From CSSed11-175R1 sp041685735 (GTDB taxonomy: Bacteria; Actinomycetota; Nitriliruptoria; Nitriliruptorales; Nitriliruptoraceae), in contig JAWLFE010000002.1 in the NCBI GenBank assembly GCA_041685735.1, positions 1 to 64,000 of the forward strand: a DNA stretch of 64,000 nucleotides, in the 5' to 3' direction. Every line of letters begins with the position of its first letter. Within the stretch, counting starts at the first letter, position 1. The notes beneath the pieces were generated by a model. The model was given only the letters and a program-made list of their open reading frames with translations, searched no databases and was not told where the DNA came from. Both the position numbers and the translations under genes were made by a program. Positions 8,826 to 17,060 of the stretch are shown in pieces.

Positions 8826-9788
8826 TCAGATCTTGCGCAGGTGCACCGTGCGGACCCCGTGGTCCGGCCCCTTGTGGAGGATCAGATCGGCCCGTGACCG
8901 GGTCGGCAGCACGTTCTCCTGCAGGTTGCGGCCGTTGATGCGCTCCCAGATGTCGGTGGCCACAGCGTCGGCTTGCTCATCGCTGAGCGACGAGAACCGG
9001 TGGAAGTAGGACCGAGGATCGCTGAACGCCGTCGATCGCAGCGTGCGGAACCGGTCGACGTACCAGCGCAGGATGTCGCGTTCCTCGGCGTCGACGTAGA
9101 TCGAGAAGTCGAAGAAGTCGGAGACGAACACCCGGCGGTCGGCGGTCGTTCCCGTCTGCAGGACGTTGAGGCCCTCGATGATCAGCACATCGGGCTGCCG
9201 GACGACGGCGCGTTCGTCCGGGACGATGTCGTAGGTCAGGTGCGAGTACACGGGTGCGGAGGCTTCGGCGGCCCCCGACTTCACGGCCGCCACGAACCGC
9301 ACGAGTCGGCTCACGTCGTAGGACTCGGGGAAGCCCTTGCGTTCCATCAGCCCACGCCGTTCGAGTTCGGCGTTGGGGTAGAGGAACCCGTCGGTCGTGA
9401 TCAGCGAGACCTCCGGATGATCGGGCCACCGCGACAACAGTGCCTGCAGGATCCGTGAGGTCGTCGACTTGCCGACGGCCACCGACCCCGCGATCCCGAT
9501 CACGTAGGGCACCTTGGCGGTCGTCGAGTCCAGGAAGGTCCCGGTGGCGTGGTGCAACTGCTGGGTCGCGGCGACGTACAGGTTCAGCAGTCGGGACAGC
9601 GGGAGGTAGATGGCCGCCACCTCGTCGAGGGAGATGTCTTCGCCGAGCCCCCGCAGGCGCTCGAGGTCTCGCTCGTCGAGCGACAGGGGGGTCGAGGACC
9701 GGCGCTGGGCCCAGGCCTCGCGCGACAGCTCCACCCAGGGTGAGGGTGCGGTGGTCTGCAGCACGCACGGACTTCCGGTCGGTGGCAT
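8826..9788 (-). CDS. coaA: Type I pantothenate kinase
   Basis: 320 residues, standard length for CoaA. It phosphorylates pantothenate, the first committed step to coenzyme A. The P-loop GIAGSVAVGKSTTSRIL is near residue 98. Also visible are SLITTDGFLYPN with the catalytic Asp, RKGFPESYD, YDIVPDE and VLIIEGLNVLQTG. The C-terminal RADLILHKGPDH matches the family. The ATG at 9788 is used; no good ribosome binding site stands before it, and TAGGCT lies 24 bases upstream. It is convergent with the hydrolase. Confidence 0.95.
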   Translation of the reverse strand: MPPTGSPCVLQTTAPSPWVELSREAWAQRRSSTPLSLDERDLERLRGLGEDISLDEVAAIYLPLSRLLNLYVAATQQLHHATGTFLDSTTAKVPYVIGIAGSVAVGKSTTSRILQALLSRWPDHPEVSLITTDGFLYPNAELERRGLMERKGFPESYDVSRLVRFVAAVKSGAAEASAPVYSHLTYDIVPDERAVVRQPDVLIIEGLNVLQTGTTADRRVFVSDFFDFSIYVDAEERDILRWYVDRFRTLRSTAFSDPRSYFHRFSSLSDEQADAVATDIWERINGRNLQENVLPTRSRADLILHKGPDHGVRTVHLRKI

Positions 9789-10076
9789 CGTCGAACGTCA
9801 GCGACGGCCCGGAGCCTACTCGTCACGCGGGGGGCTTCCCTCGGCGGTGTGCGGGGAACAGGGGGCGACCACCAGGCGACGACGCGCCCGCCCGGATCCG
9901 GGAGGGCGCGGATCAGCGGGCGGCATGGCACCATGGTGTTGTGGCGACGACCGGGAGCCGCCCGCCGCCGGCGGGCACCGCCGTCTCCGCGACCCCGCGC
10001 GAAGAAGGCAGCGATACCACCGGTTCCAAGACGGCCACCCTCCGTGCCGCCGTCGCTGTGAGAGGTTGATCCGCTC
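9789..10076. other. Intergenic region between divergent coaA and the 7TM-HD gene
   Basis: 288 bases. A 42-codon open frame from GTG 9941 to 10069 ends seven bases before the 7TM-HD start, but it lacks a ribosome binding site and resembles no known peptide. TAGGCT on the minus strand near 9816 may be the -10 of coaA. GAGAGG at 10060-10065 serves the downstream gene. Confidence 0.4.
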
Positions 10077-12341
10077 GTGAGTTCCCCGTCGCCGCTCGCT
10101 CCACGATCGGTCGCAGCACCGGGTCGCATCGTGATGGTGCGGCTCCTGGCGGCTGCGCTGATCGTCGTGCTCGTCCCCGCGATCGTCGCGCTGACCGCGG
10201 TCGCCGGCGACCAGGCGGTCCGGGAAGGCGAGCCGGCTTCGGCCACGATCCTCGCTGATCAGGCGATCACCGAGGTCGATCGGGCCGCGACCGAGACCGA
10301 GCGGCAACGCGCGGCCGAGTCCGCAGAACCGGTCGTGGCGCTCGACCGAACGGCACAGACCGAGATCGTCGCGGATGTCCGTGAGGTCTTCGCCGACACC
10401 CGAGCGGTCCGTGCACCCGTCGCGGTGGCGGGAGACCCGGAGCAGTCACCGCGGATCCCGCCGCGCGCCGAACAGATCGCGAGCCTCCAGGTCGAACAGC
10501 CCGAGCTCGAGGGGTCGACCATCGAAGCGCTGGCGGCCCTGTCGGACAGCGAGCTCGACACGGTCGAGAGCGAGACCATCGCCATCGCGCAGGAGTTCGC
10601 CCGGCAGCGGGTGGCGGCCGAGGAGGTCGAGGAACTCCTTGACGACGACCTGCCGATCGAGGTCGGCTTGCGGTCGTTCCCCGGCGAGACGGCGGTCACG
10701 ATCGCCGATCCCGTGATCCGGACCAAGATGCGCCCGACCGTCGTGGTCGATCCTGAACTCACCCAGACCGAGCGTGAACGCGCGGCCGAAGCGGTGCCGG
10801 AGGTGTCGCGGAGCTGGCGGGCCGGCGAAGCGATCGTCCGCGAGGGTGACATCGTCAGTTCCCTGCAGGTCCAGGCGGTCGAGCGCCTGGGTCTGTCGGG
10901 GAGCTCGCCGGGCCGATCGGCGTTGCGTGCCGCGCTCGCGATGCTGCTCGTCGTCGCGGTCGGCGGTATCTATCTCGGCCGCATGCAGCCGTTCGTCTGG
11001 GTCAGCGGCAAGAAGCTGATCCTGTTGTCGGTGCTCGTGGTCGCCTACTCCGGCCTGGTCGTCGGCTCGACGCTGTTGACCGATGCGACCTCCTCGGGCT
11101 GGTCCTACGCGGTGCCCGCCGGTGCGCTCGGGATGCTGACCGCGCTGCTGATCCACCCCGTGGTCGGGATCGCCACGATGCTGCCGGCCTCGGTCCTCGT
11201 GCTGCTGGTGATGCCGTCGTCCGCGCCGGTGGCTCTGTTCGCCGCCGGGGCCGTGCTCATCAGCGTTCCGTTGACGACGCGGATCGCCAAGCGGTCGGAC
11301 CTGCGCTCCGCGACCCTGCGGGCCGGGTTGTCGTTCCCGGCCCTCGCCGCGGTGATCGTCGTCATCTTCGGGCCGCGCGAGGAACTCATCGCCGCGGTCG
11401 GGGCCGGTGCCATCAACGGGGTGATCACGATGGTCGCCGTGCAGGGAGCGATGCCCTTCCTGGAGACGCTGTTCCGGTTGCCGACCGTGACCGCGCTGCT
11501 GGATCTCGCTGATCGCAACCACCCGTTGCTGCGTGAGCTGGAGGAGAAGGCGCTCGGTACCTACAACCACTCGGTGATGGTCGCCTCGCTGACCGAGCGG
11601 GCCTGTCGCGCCGTCGGCGCCGACCCGCTGATCGGGAGCGTCGCGGCGCTGTACCACGACATCGGCAAGGTGCGCCAACCCCACTTCTTCATCGAGAACC
11701 AGCAGGGCATCGCCAACCCCCACGACGACCTCGATCCTGAGGTGTCGGCCATCATCATCCAGAACCACGTGATCGATGGCGTCGAGATGGCGGTCGAGCA
11801 CCGGCTGCCCCCGGAGGTGGTCGCCTGCATCGGCAGCCACCACGGCACGATGCTGGTGACCTACTTCTACGAGCAGGCCCGAGCCGACGCCGATGACCCG
11901 GACGAGGTCGATGAGCAGACCTACCGCTACAAGGGGCACAAGCCCCGGTCCCGGGAGGCGGCGATCCTGCTGTTCGCCGACTGTTGCGAGGCGACGACCC
12001 GGGCGATGGCCATGTCCCGCGGCAACCTGCCGCGTGACGAGATCGAGGAGACGGTCGACCAGCTGCTGAAGGTCCGTTTCGATGATGGACAGTTCGAGGA
12101 GTCGGACATGACCTTCCGCGACCTGAAGGTCGCACGGGACACGATCGTGGAGTCGCTGGTCGGGGTCTACCACCCGCGCATCCCCTACCCGAAGCGTGCG
12201 GCAGCCCAGCTGGAGCACGGCGAGAGCGGCGGATCAGCATCGCGGTCACCGGAGGCGGCGCCCGACGAGCCGGTCCTGCCTCCTGACGTCCCCGACCTCG
12301 GGACCGTGGAGGGAACCGCGCCCGCGCCACCCCGCCGGTGA
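10077..12341 (+). CDS. pgpH: 7TM receptor with intracellular HD hydrolase (PgpH-type c-di-AMP phosphodiesterase)
   Basis: 754 residues. One N-terminal membrane segment (about 19-41) is followed by an extracytoplasmic domain of about 240 residues. Several membrane segments follow (about 285-480), then a cytoplasmic HD domain. The HD signature is complete: GTYNHSVMVASL (first His), ALYHDIGKVRQPHFF (HD pair), NPHDDL, IIQNHVIDG and GSHHGTMLV. PgpH proteins hydrolyse cyclic di-AMP to pApA; that function is inferred from this architecture. The GTG at 10077 follows GAGAGG. The last four bases overlap the ATL gene (GTGA). No ybeY or phoH neighbour is visible. Confidence 0.92.
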   Translation: MSSPSPLAPRSVAAPGRIVMVRLLAAALIVVLVPAIVALTAVAGDQAVREGEPASATILADQAITEVDRAATETERQRAAESAEPVVALDRTAQTEIVADVREVFADTRAVRAPVAVAGDPEQSPRIPPRAEQIASLQVEQPELEGSTIEALAALSDSELDTVESETIAIAQEFARQRVAAEEVEELLDDDLPIEVGLRSFPGETAVTIADPVIRTKMRPTVVVDPELTQTERERAAEAVPEVSRSWRAGEAIVREGDIVSSLQVQAVERLGLSGSSPGRSALRAALAMLLVVAVGGIYLGRMQPFVWVSGKKLILLSVLVVAYSGLVVGSTLLTDATSSGWSYAVPAGALGMLTALLIHPVVGIATMLPASVLVLLVMPSSAPVALFAAGAVLISVPLTTRIAKRSDLRSATLRAGLSFPALAAVIVVIFGPREELIAAVGAGAINGVITMVAVQGAMPFLETLFRLPTVTALLDLADRNHPLLRELEEKALGTYNHSVMVASLTERACRAVGADPLIGSVAALYHDIGKVRQPHFFIENQQGIANPHDDLDPEVSAIIIQNHVIDGVEMAVEHRLPPEVVACIGSHHGTMLVTYFYEQARADADDPDEVDEQTYRYKGHKPRSREAAILLFADCCEATTRAMAMSRGNLPRDEIEETVDQLLKVRFDDGQFEESDMTFRDLKVARDTIVESLVGVYHPRIPYPKRAAAQLEHGESGGSASRSPEAAPDEPVLPPDVPDLGTVEGTAPAPPRR

Positions 12342-12634
12342 GCGGCGACGCGACCGGCTCGTTCACGCGACGCATCCTCGAGGTGGTGGGGTCGACCCGC
12401 CCGGGCGAGGTCCTCACCTACGGCGAGGTGGCACGGGAGGCAGGCCGGCCGCAGGCCGCTCGCGCGGTCGGCAGCGCGCTCGCCCGACACGGCTCGGGGG
12501 TCCCGTGGTGGCGCGTCGTGAGCGCGTCCGGGCGTCTCGTCCCGGGGCGTGAAGTCGATCACCGGGACCGGCTCGAAGCCGAAGGGGTCGCCTGCGACGG
12601 GCATCGCATCGTGGGGAGGCGGAGGCATGGATGA
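12338..12634 (+). CDS. Alkyltransferase-like DNA-binding protein (ATL)
   Basis: 98 residues. It is the DNA-binding domain of O6-methylguanine methyltransferases: ILEVVGSTRPGEVLTYGEVA and AARAVGSALA match that fold. The PCHRV methyl-acceptor motif reads PWWRVV, with Trp in place of the reactive Cys, which defines ATL proteins. These bind O6-alkylguanine and hand the lesion to nucleotide excision repair without removing it. The GTG start overlaps the preceding stop codon, so translation is probably coupled to the 7TM-HD gene. Confidence 0.9.
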   Translation: MSGDATGSFTRRILEVVGSTRPGEVLTYGEVAREAGRPQAARAVGSALARHGSGVPWWRVVSASGRLVPGREVDHRDRLEAEGVACDGHRIVGRRRHG

Positions 12635-12978
12635 GCGCACAGCGCACACTCCATCTTGGCAAGGACGGATCGGGTCGATAGTGACGTTGTGAACCCTGAC
12701 AGCCCGTCATCCGGGCCCGTCGGCCGCCCGACGGCCCCTGCAGCCCCCAACGACGCGCACAGCGGCATGCAGGGAGCGTCCGAACGGACACCGTCGGCGG
12801 CGCACGACCGCATCGGAGTCGCCCATTCGTCGGCACCACGGTGGTGTCGGTTCCGAACCACGCATGCGAGGCTTTGGGTTCGCCCCCAGACCTGACAAGC
12901 TGTCCGGTCCGGTGCCGCGGACCCGGCTCCCGGCCACACCGCAGACTCCCGATCACCCGTTACCGCCCAGGAGGCAAG
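12635..12978. promoter_or_regulatory. Intergenic leader of the first sigma factor gene
   Basis: 344 bases without a convincing gene. A candidate promoter is TTGGCA at 12656-12661, a 17-base spacer, then TAGTGA at 12679-12684; this would give a leader of nearly 300 bases. The ribosome binding site AGGAGG is at 12969-12974. No recognisable riboswitch fold was found by eye. Confidence 0.35.
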
Positions 12979-14139
12979 GTGAACCGCACCGAACTCCCGA
13001 CCGCTGAAGTCGCTGTCGAAGAGCTCCTCGAGCGCTCGTCCGAGCGCGGATTCGTCCTGCTCTCGGAACTCCAGCAGCTGCACTCCCCGGAACTCCACGG
13101 GGACATGTGGATCGATGACACCATCGGAGGCATCCGCTCCCAGGGCCTCGAGGTCATCGACGACGTCGCCGACGACGCTCCCGAGGACATCCTCGACCAC
13201 TCGGCGGCGCTCACGACCGACCTCGTGCGCCAGTACCTCAACGATGCCGGTCGGCACGCGCTGTTGACCAAGGAGGACGAGGCCGACCTCGCGAAGCGCT
13301 ACCAGGCGGGCATGGCTGCGGACGGGATGCTCAAGGAAGCGGGCAAGGACATCACCCGCTCCCGCAAGAAGCGCCTGACGGGCATCAGCCTGGACGGGGC
13401 CCGGGCCAAGGAACGCATGGTGCAGGCGAACCTGCGCCTGGTCGTTCCGCAGGCCCGCAAGTTCTCCGGCCGCGACCTCGACTTCATCGAGCTGATCCAG
13501 GAGGGCAACCTCGGGTTGCTGCGCGCCGTGGAGAAGTTCGACCACACCAAGGGCTACAAGTTCTCGACCTACGCGGTCTGGTGGATCCGTCAGGCCCTCC
13601 AGCGTGGTGTCGCGTCCAAGGGACGCACCATCCGCGTCCCGGCCCATGTGTGGGAGCTGTACGGCAAGCTTCGCGCCGCGGAACTGCGCCTGCGCCAGCA
13701 GAAGGGTGGCGACCCGTCCGAGGCGGAGATCGCCGACGAGGTCGGCCTCACCGTCCAGCGGGTCCGCGAGGTCCGTGACGCCATGCAGGAACTCGTCTCG
13801 CTCGATCGGCCGATCGGTGAGGACGGCGACGCCTCGATGGGCGACCTCATCGCCGACGTGCAGGGCGTCGATCCCGTCGAGACCGCCCTGGAGGGCGACG
13901 CGCTGAGCCAGATCGATGCGGCGCTCAACGAGTTGGATGTCCGCGAGCGCCTCATCCTGGTCCTGCGCTTCGGGCTCAACGGTGAGGAGCCGAAGACCCT
14001 GGAGGAGATCGGTGACCACTTCGGGCTGACCCGGGAGCGGATCCGCCAGATGCAGAACCGTGCACTGGCGAAGCTGCGCCACCCCTCGCGCGCCCACAAC
14101 CTCTCCGGGCTCCTCGACGTGCTCGACCGGGCGGCCTGA
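12979..14139 (+). CDS. SigA/RpoD-like sigma-70 factor (paralogue 1)
   Basis: 386 residues. Region 1.2 begins VRQYLNDAGRHALLT. Region 2 reads ELIQEGNLGLLRAVEKFDHT and KGYKFSTYAVWWIRQAL; region 3 has GRTIRVPAHVWELYGKL; region 4 has LVLRFGLNGEEPKTLEEIG and the helix-turn-helix LTRERIRQMQNRALAKLRHP. It departs from the housekeeping consensus at QARKFSGRDLDF and RIRQMQNRALAKL. The N-terminal ERGFVLLSELQQL is shared with the paralogue at 15902. The GTG at 12979 follows AGGAGG. Whether this or the paralogue is the housekeeping factor is not settled by sequence. Confidence 0.93.
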   Translation: MNRTELPTAEVAVEELLERSSERGFVLLSELQQLHSPELHGDMWIDDTIGGIRSQGLEVIDDVADDAPEDILDHSAALTTDLVRQYLNDAGRHALLTKEDEADLAKRYQAGMAADGMLKEAGKDITRSRKKRLTGISLDGARAKERMVQANLRLVVPQARKFSGRDLDFIELIQEGNLGLLRAVEKFDHTKGYKFSTYAVWWIRQALQRGVASKGRTIRVPAHVWELYGKLRAAELRLRQQKGGDPSEAEIADEVGLTVQRVREVRDAMQELVSLDRPIGEDGDASMGDLIADVQGVDPVETALEGDALSQIDAALNELDVRERLILVLRFGLNGEEPKTLEEIGDHFGLTRERIRQMQNRALAKLRHPSRAHNLSGLLDVLDRAA

Positions 14140-14174
14140 GCCCCCCCGACCTCACGCGCGTCCACCTGGCCATC

Positions 14175-14204
14175 ACGACGGCCCGCCCCACGGCGGGCCG
14201 TCGT
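14175..14204 (+). terminator. Hairpin terminator after the first sigma factor gene
   Basis: A perfect 13-base-pair stem, ACGACGGCCCGCC with its complement, around a four-base CCAC loop. It begins 36 bases after the stop codon. No T-run follows, as is usual in high-GC actinobacteria. Confidence 0.85.
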
Positions 14205-14331
14205 CGTGTGCGACCGTCGCCAGGTCGAGGCGTGACGATCCCGGCCGGCCGCACCGTGTCGGGGCGATCGTCCGGCGCAGCGCGGGCGTTAGCATCCGGG
14301 CCGATCGCGACGTCGCGGTGAGGAGTCCGGT

Positions 14332-15717
14332 GTGCCAACGCCACGGTCGACGATGCATAGACGCCTCCTGGTGATCGTCGGCGTCCTGCTGGTCGGTGCG
14401 ATCCTGGGGATGGCTGCGCTGTGGCCATCGGCGGACGAACTCCCGGACCCGGGTCCCGCCCTGGAGGACCTCACCGGTGCGCAGATCCTGTCGTTCGAGG
14501 TCTTCGAGGGCGACCCCGATCCGGTGATGGGAGGTACTGGTGCCGCCGCGGACATCGAGGTCCGGCTCCTCGACGGCCCGGACGCGGGTGAGGTCGCCGT
14601 GCTGGAGGACGTCGCGTTGGATGGCTACCCGGACCTGGCGGTCGGTGACCGGGTCACCCTCGATCAGATCGCCACACCTGACGCGGGAGAGCAGTACGTC
14701 ATCACCGACTTCCAGCGCACCCCGACGCTGCTCATGCTGCTCGGCGTCTTCGTGCTGGCGGTGCTCGCCATCGGCCGGTGGCACGGCCTGCGTTCGCTCG
14801 TCGGGCTGGCGGTCAGTCTGCTCATCGTCGTGCAGTTCATCGTGCCCGCCATCCTCGCGGGGAAGAACCCGCCGGCGGTCGCGCTGGTCGGCGCGGTCGC
14901 GGTGATGATCGTCACGCTGTACCTGGCGCACGGCGTCAACGAGATGACCACGTCGGCGATCATCGGCACCTCGGGTGCGCTGGTGTTGACCGTCGCCATG
15001 GGTGTGTTGTTCATCGACCGCAGCAAGATCACCGGGTTCGCGTCCGACGATGCGCAGTTCGCGTCGTTCGCCGTGCAGGGCCTGGACCTGCAGGGCCTGG
15101 TGCTCGCCGGGTTGATCATCGCTGCGCTCGGCGTGCTCGACGACGTCACCGTCAGCCAGGCATCGACGGTGTTCGCGCTGCACGACACCGATCGCACGCT
15201 GCGGTGGCCGGCGCTGTTCGCCCGCGCCATGCGGGTCGGCCGCGACCACATCGCGTCCGTGGTCAACACGCTGTTCCTGGCCTACGCGGGGGCGTCGCTC
15301 GCCCTGCTCGTCCTGTTCTCGACCTCGGGTGTCAGCAACGCCGAGATCTTCAACTCCGAGGTCCTCGCCGAGGAGATCGTCAAGATCATCGTCGGATCGC
15401 TCGGGCTGATCGCGGCGGTCCCGATGACCACGGCGCTGGCGGCCAAGGTCGCGATCGACCGTCCCGACGGAGCCAGGTCGCCCGTGCACACGCACGGTCC
15501 GGTCGGTGACCCGCCGACCGTTGCGGACACGCCCGTGCTGCCCGATGCCCGCCGTGACCCTGGCGACGGGCCCGACGGGCCGCCCGGTGGTGAGATCCGC
15601 TTGGGGATGGAGAGCTTCGAACGGCGGCTGGGTCGGGAGCGGCAGGCGGATGACGGTGCCCCTGGCGCTGACCGCGATCCGGCCGATGGATCCGATGACG
15701 CCCCCGACGATGCCTGA
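14332..15717 (+). CDS. YibE/F family membrane protein
   Basis: 461 residues. After an N-terminal membrane segment (about 9-27) comes an extracytoplasmic domain with a YVITDFQRTP end. Seven or so membrane segments run from about 122 to 375, including LAIGRWHGLRSLVGLAVSLL and LGVLDDVTVSQASTVFAL, both typical of YibE/F. The C-terminal 90 residues are soluble, Pro/Asp rich and probably disordered. Biochemical function of the family is unknown. The GTG at 14332 follows GAGGAG, with TAGCAT near 14290 as a possible -10. It sits between the two sigma factor genes. Confidence 0.88.
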   Translation: MPTPRSTMHRRLLVIVGVLLVGAILGMAALWPSADELPDPGPALEDLTGAQILSFEVFEGDPDPVMGGTGAAADIEVRLLDGPDAGEVAVLEDVALDGYPDLAVGDRVTLDQIATPDAGEQYVITDFQRTPTLLMLLGVFVLAVLAIGRWHGLRSLVGLAVSLLIVVQFIVPAILAGKNPPAVALVGAVAVMIVTLYLAHGVNEMTTSAIIGTSGALVLTVAMGVLFIDRSKITGFASDDAQFASFAVQGLDLQGLVLAGLIIAALGVLDDVTVSQASTVFALHDTDRTLRWPALFARAMRVGRDHIASVVNTLFLAYAGASLALLVLFSTSGVSNAEIFNSEVLAEEIVKIIVGSLGLIAAVPMTTALAAKVAIDRPDGARSPVHTHGPVGDPPTVADTPVLPDARRDPGDGPDGPPGGEIRLGMESFERRLGRERQADDGAPGADRDPADGSDDAPDDA

Positions 15718-15901
15718 GCGTGTGACGCGGGCAGGCGGCGCGGGCAGGCCACGCGGACGCCGCGTACCATGACCGGCCCTGACCGGACGGCTGGGAGCGT
15801 CGGGCGGGCGCCAGCCGGGTACGGTCGCGGTCCATGCGCGCCACCAGCCCGGTCCGAGAGCACGAGATCCAGGACCTGTACGAGCCTTGTGAGGCCCATC
15901 G

Positions 15902-17038
15902 TTGAGCGATGTCACCCCCATCTCCGAGCTGTTCGAACGCGGCGCGTCGCGTGGGTACGTGCTCCTATCGGAACTCCTCGACCTCTACGACCCGTTGACC
16001 CAGCCCGACACCTGGGTCGAGGACACCGCGCAGAGCGCACGTGACCTCGGGATGCAGGTCCTCGATGACCTCATCGAGGATGCCGACCGCCCGGAGGCGA
16101 CCCCGCTGTCCGCGTCGTCCGACTCGGTGCGCCAGTACCTGAACGAGATCGGCCGCACGGACCTGCTGACCCCGGAGCAGGAGGTCGACCTCGCCAAGCG
16201 TTACCAGGCGGGGCTCGCGGCCCACATCGTCCTGGGCTCGGGAACCAAGCTGCCGCCCCGCAAGAAGGCCCAGATGCGCATGGTCGCCCGGGGGGGCGAG
16301 CGTGCCAAGGACCACATGATCCGCGCGAACCTGCGCCTGGTCGTCTCGGTCGCGCGCAAGTTCCGCGGCCGGGGTGTTGACCTGCTCTCGCTCATCCAGG
16401 AGGGCAACCTCGGGCTGATCCGCGGCGTGGAGAAGTTCGACCACACCAAGGGCTACAAGTTCTCGACCTACGCCACGTGGTGGATCCGGCAGGCGCTTCA
16501 ACGCGGCCTGGCCAACACCGGTCGGACCGTCCGCCTGCCCGTCCACGTCCACGAGCTGATGGGCAAGGTCCGCTACGCCGAGTTCGCACTGCTCCAGCAG
16601 CTGGGGCGTGAGCCGACCGAACCGGAGATCGCCGCGGAGCTCGGGCTCCCGGTGGAGCGCCTCCGCGAGGTCAAGCTCGCCGCCCAGGATGTCGCCAGCC
16701 TCGACAAGCCGATCGGGGAGGACGGCGACGCGACCATGGGCGAGCTCGTCGCCGACGAGGATGCCATCGATCCGGAGTCCTCGGCCACGGCGGTACTGGC
16801 CAAGCGCGAGGTCGAACGCGCCCTGTCGGCCCTGACCGACCGGGAGCGGACCGTGCTGATGCTGCGGTACGGGCTCATGGACGGCGAGGAGCACACGCTG
16901 GAGGACATCGGGGCGCAGTTCGGCCTGACACGTGAGCGCATACGGCAGATCGAGAAGAAGACGCTGACCAAGCTGCGCCATCCGTCGCGCGGGTTCCAGC
17001 TCCGCGGACTGCTCGACTCGGTCGACGCACCCAGTTGA
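15902..17038 (+). CDS. SigA/RpoD-like sigma-70 factor (paralogue 2)
   Basis: 378 residues. Regions 1.2 to 4 are present: VRQYLNEIGRTDLLTPEQEV, LRLVVSVARKFRGRGVDLLS, LIQEGNLGLIRGVEKFDHTK, GYKFSTYATWWIRQALQRGL and the promoter -35 helix LTRERIRQIEKKTLTKLRHP. Region 2 and 4 motifs are nearer the primary sigma consensus than in paralogue 1, so this may be the main factor. The start is a TTG at 15902; an in-frame TGA at 15890-15892 excludes longer forms, and GTGAGG precedes it weakly. The next gene follows after 22 bases. Confidence 0.93.
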   Translation: MSDVTPISELFERGASRGYVLLSELLDLYDPLTQPDTWVEDTAQSARDLGMQVLDDLIEDADRPEATPLSASSDSVRQYLNEIGRTDLLTPEQEVDLAKRYQAGLAAHIVLGSGTKLPPRKKAQMRMVARGGERAKDHMIRANLRLVVSVARKFRGRGVDLLSLIQEGNLGLIRGVEKFDHTKGYKFSTYATWWIRQALQRGLANTGRTVRLPVHVHELMGKVRYAEFALLQQLGREPTEPEIAAELGLPVERLREVKLAAQDVASLDKPIGEDGDATMGELVADEDAIDPESSATAVLAKREVERALSALTDRERTVLMLRYGLMDGEEHTLEDIGAQFGLTRERIRQIEKKTLTKLRHPSRGFQLRGLLDSVDAPS

Positions 17039-17060
17039 GGGCCGTCGTCGACCCACCCTG

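Noticed and set aside
9941..10069. 42-codon frame just upstream of the PgpH-type gene
   Set aside because: No ribosome binding site and no recognisable peptide; composition is typical of non-coding high-GC sequence. Kept only as a note.
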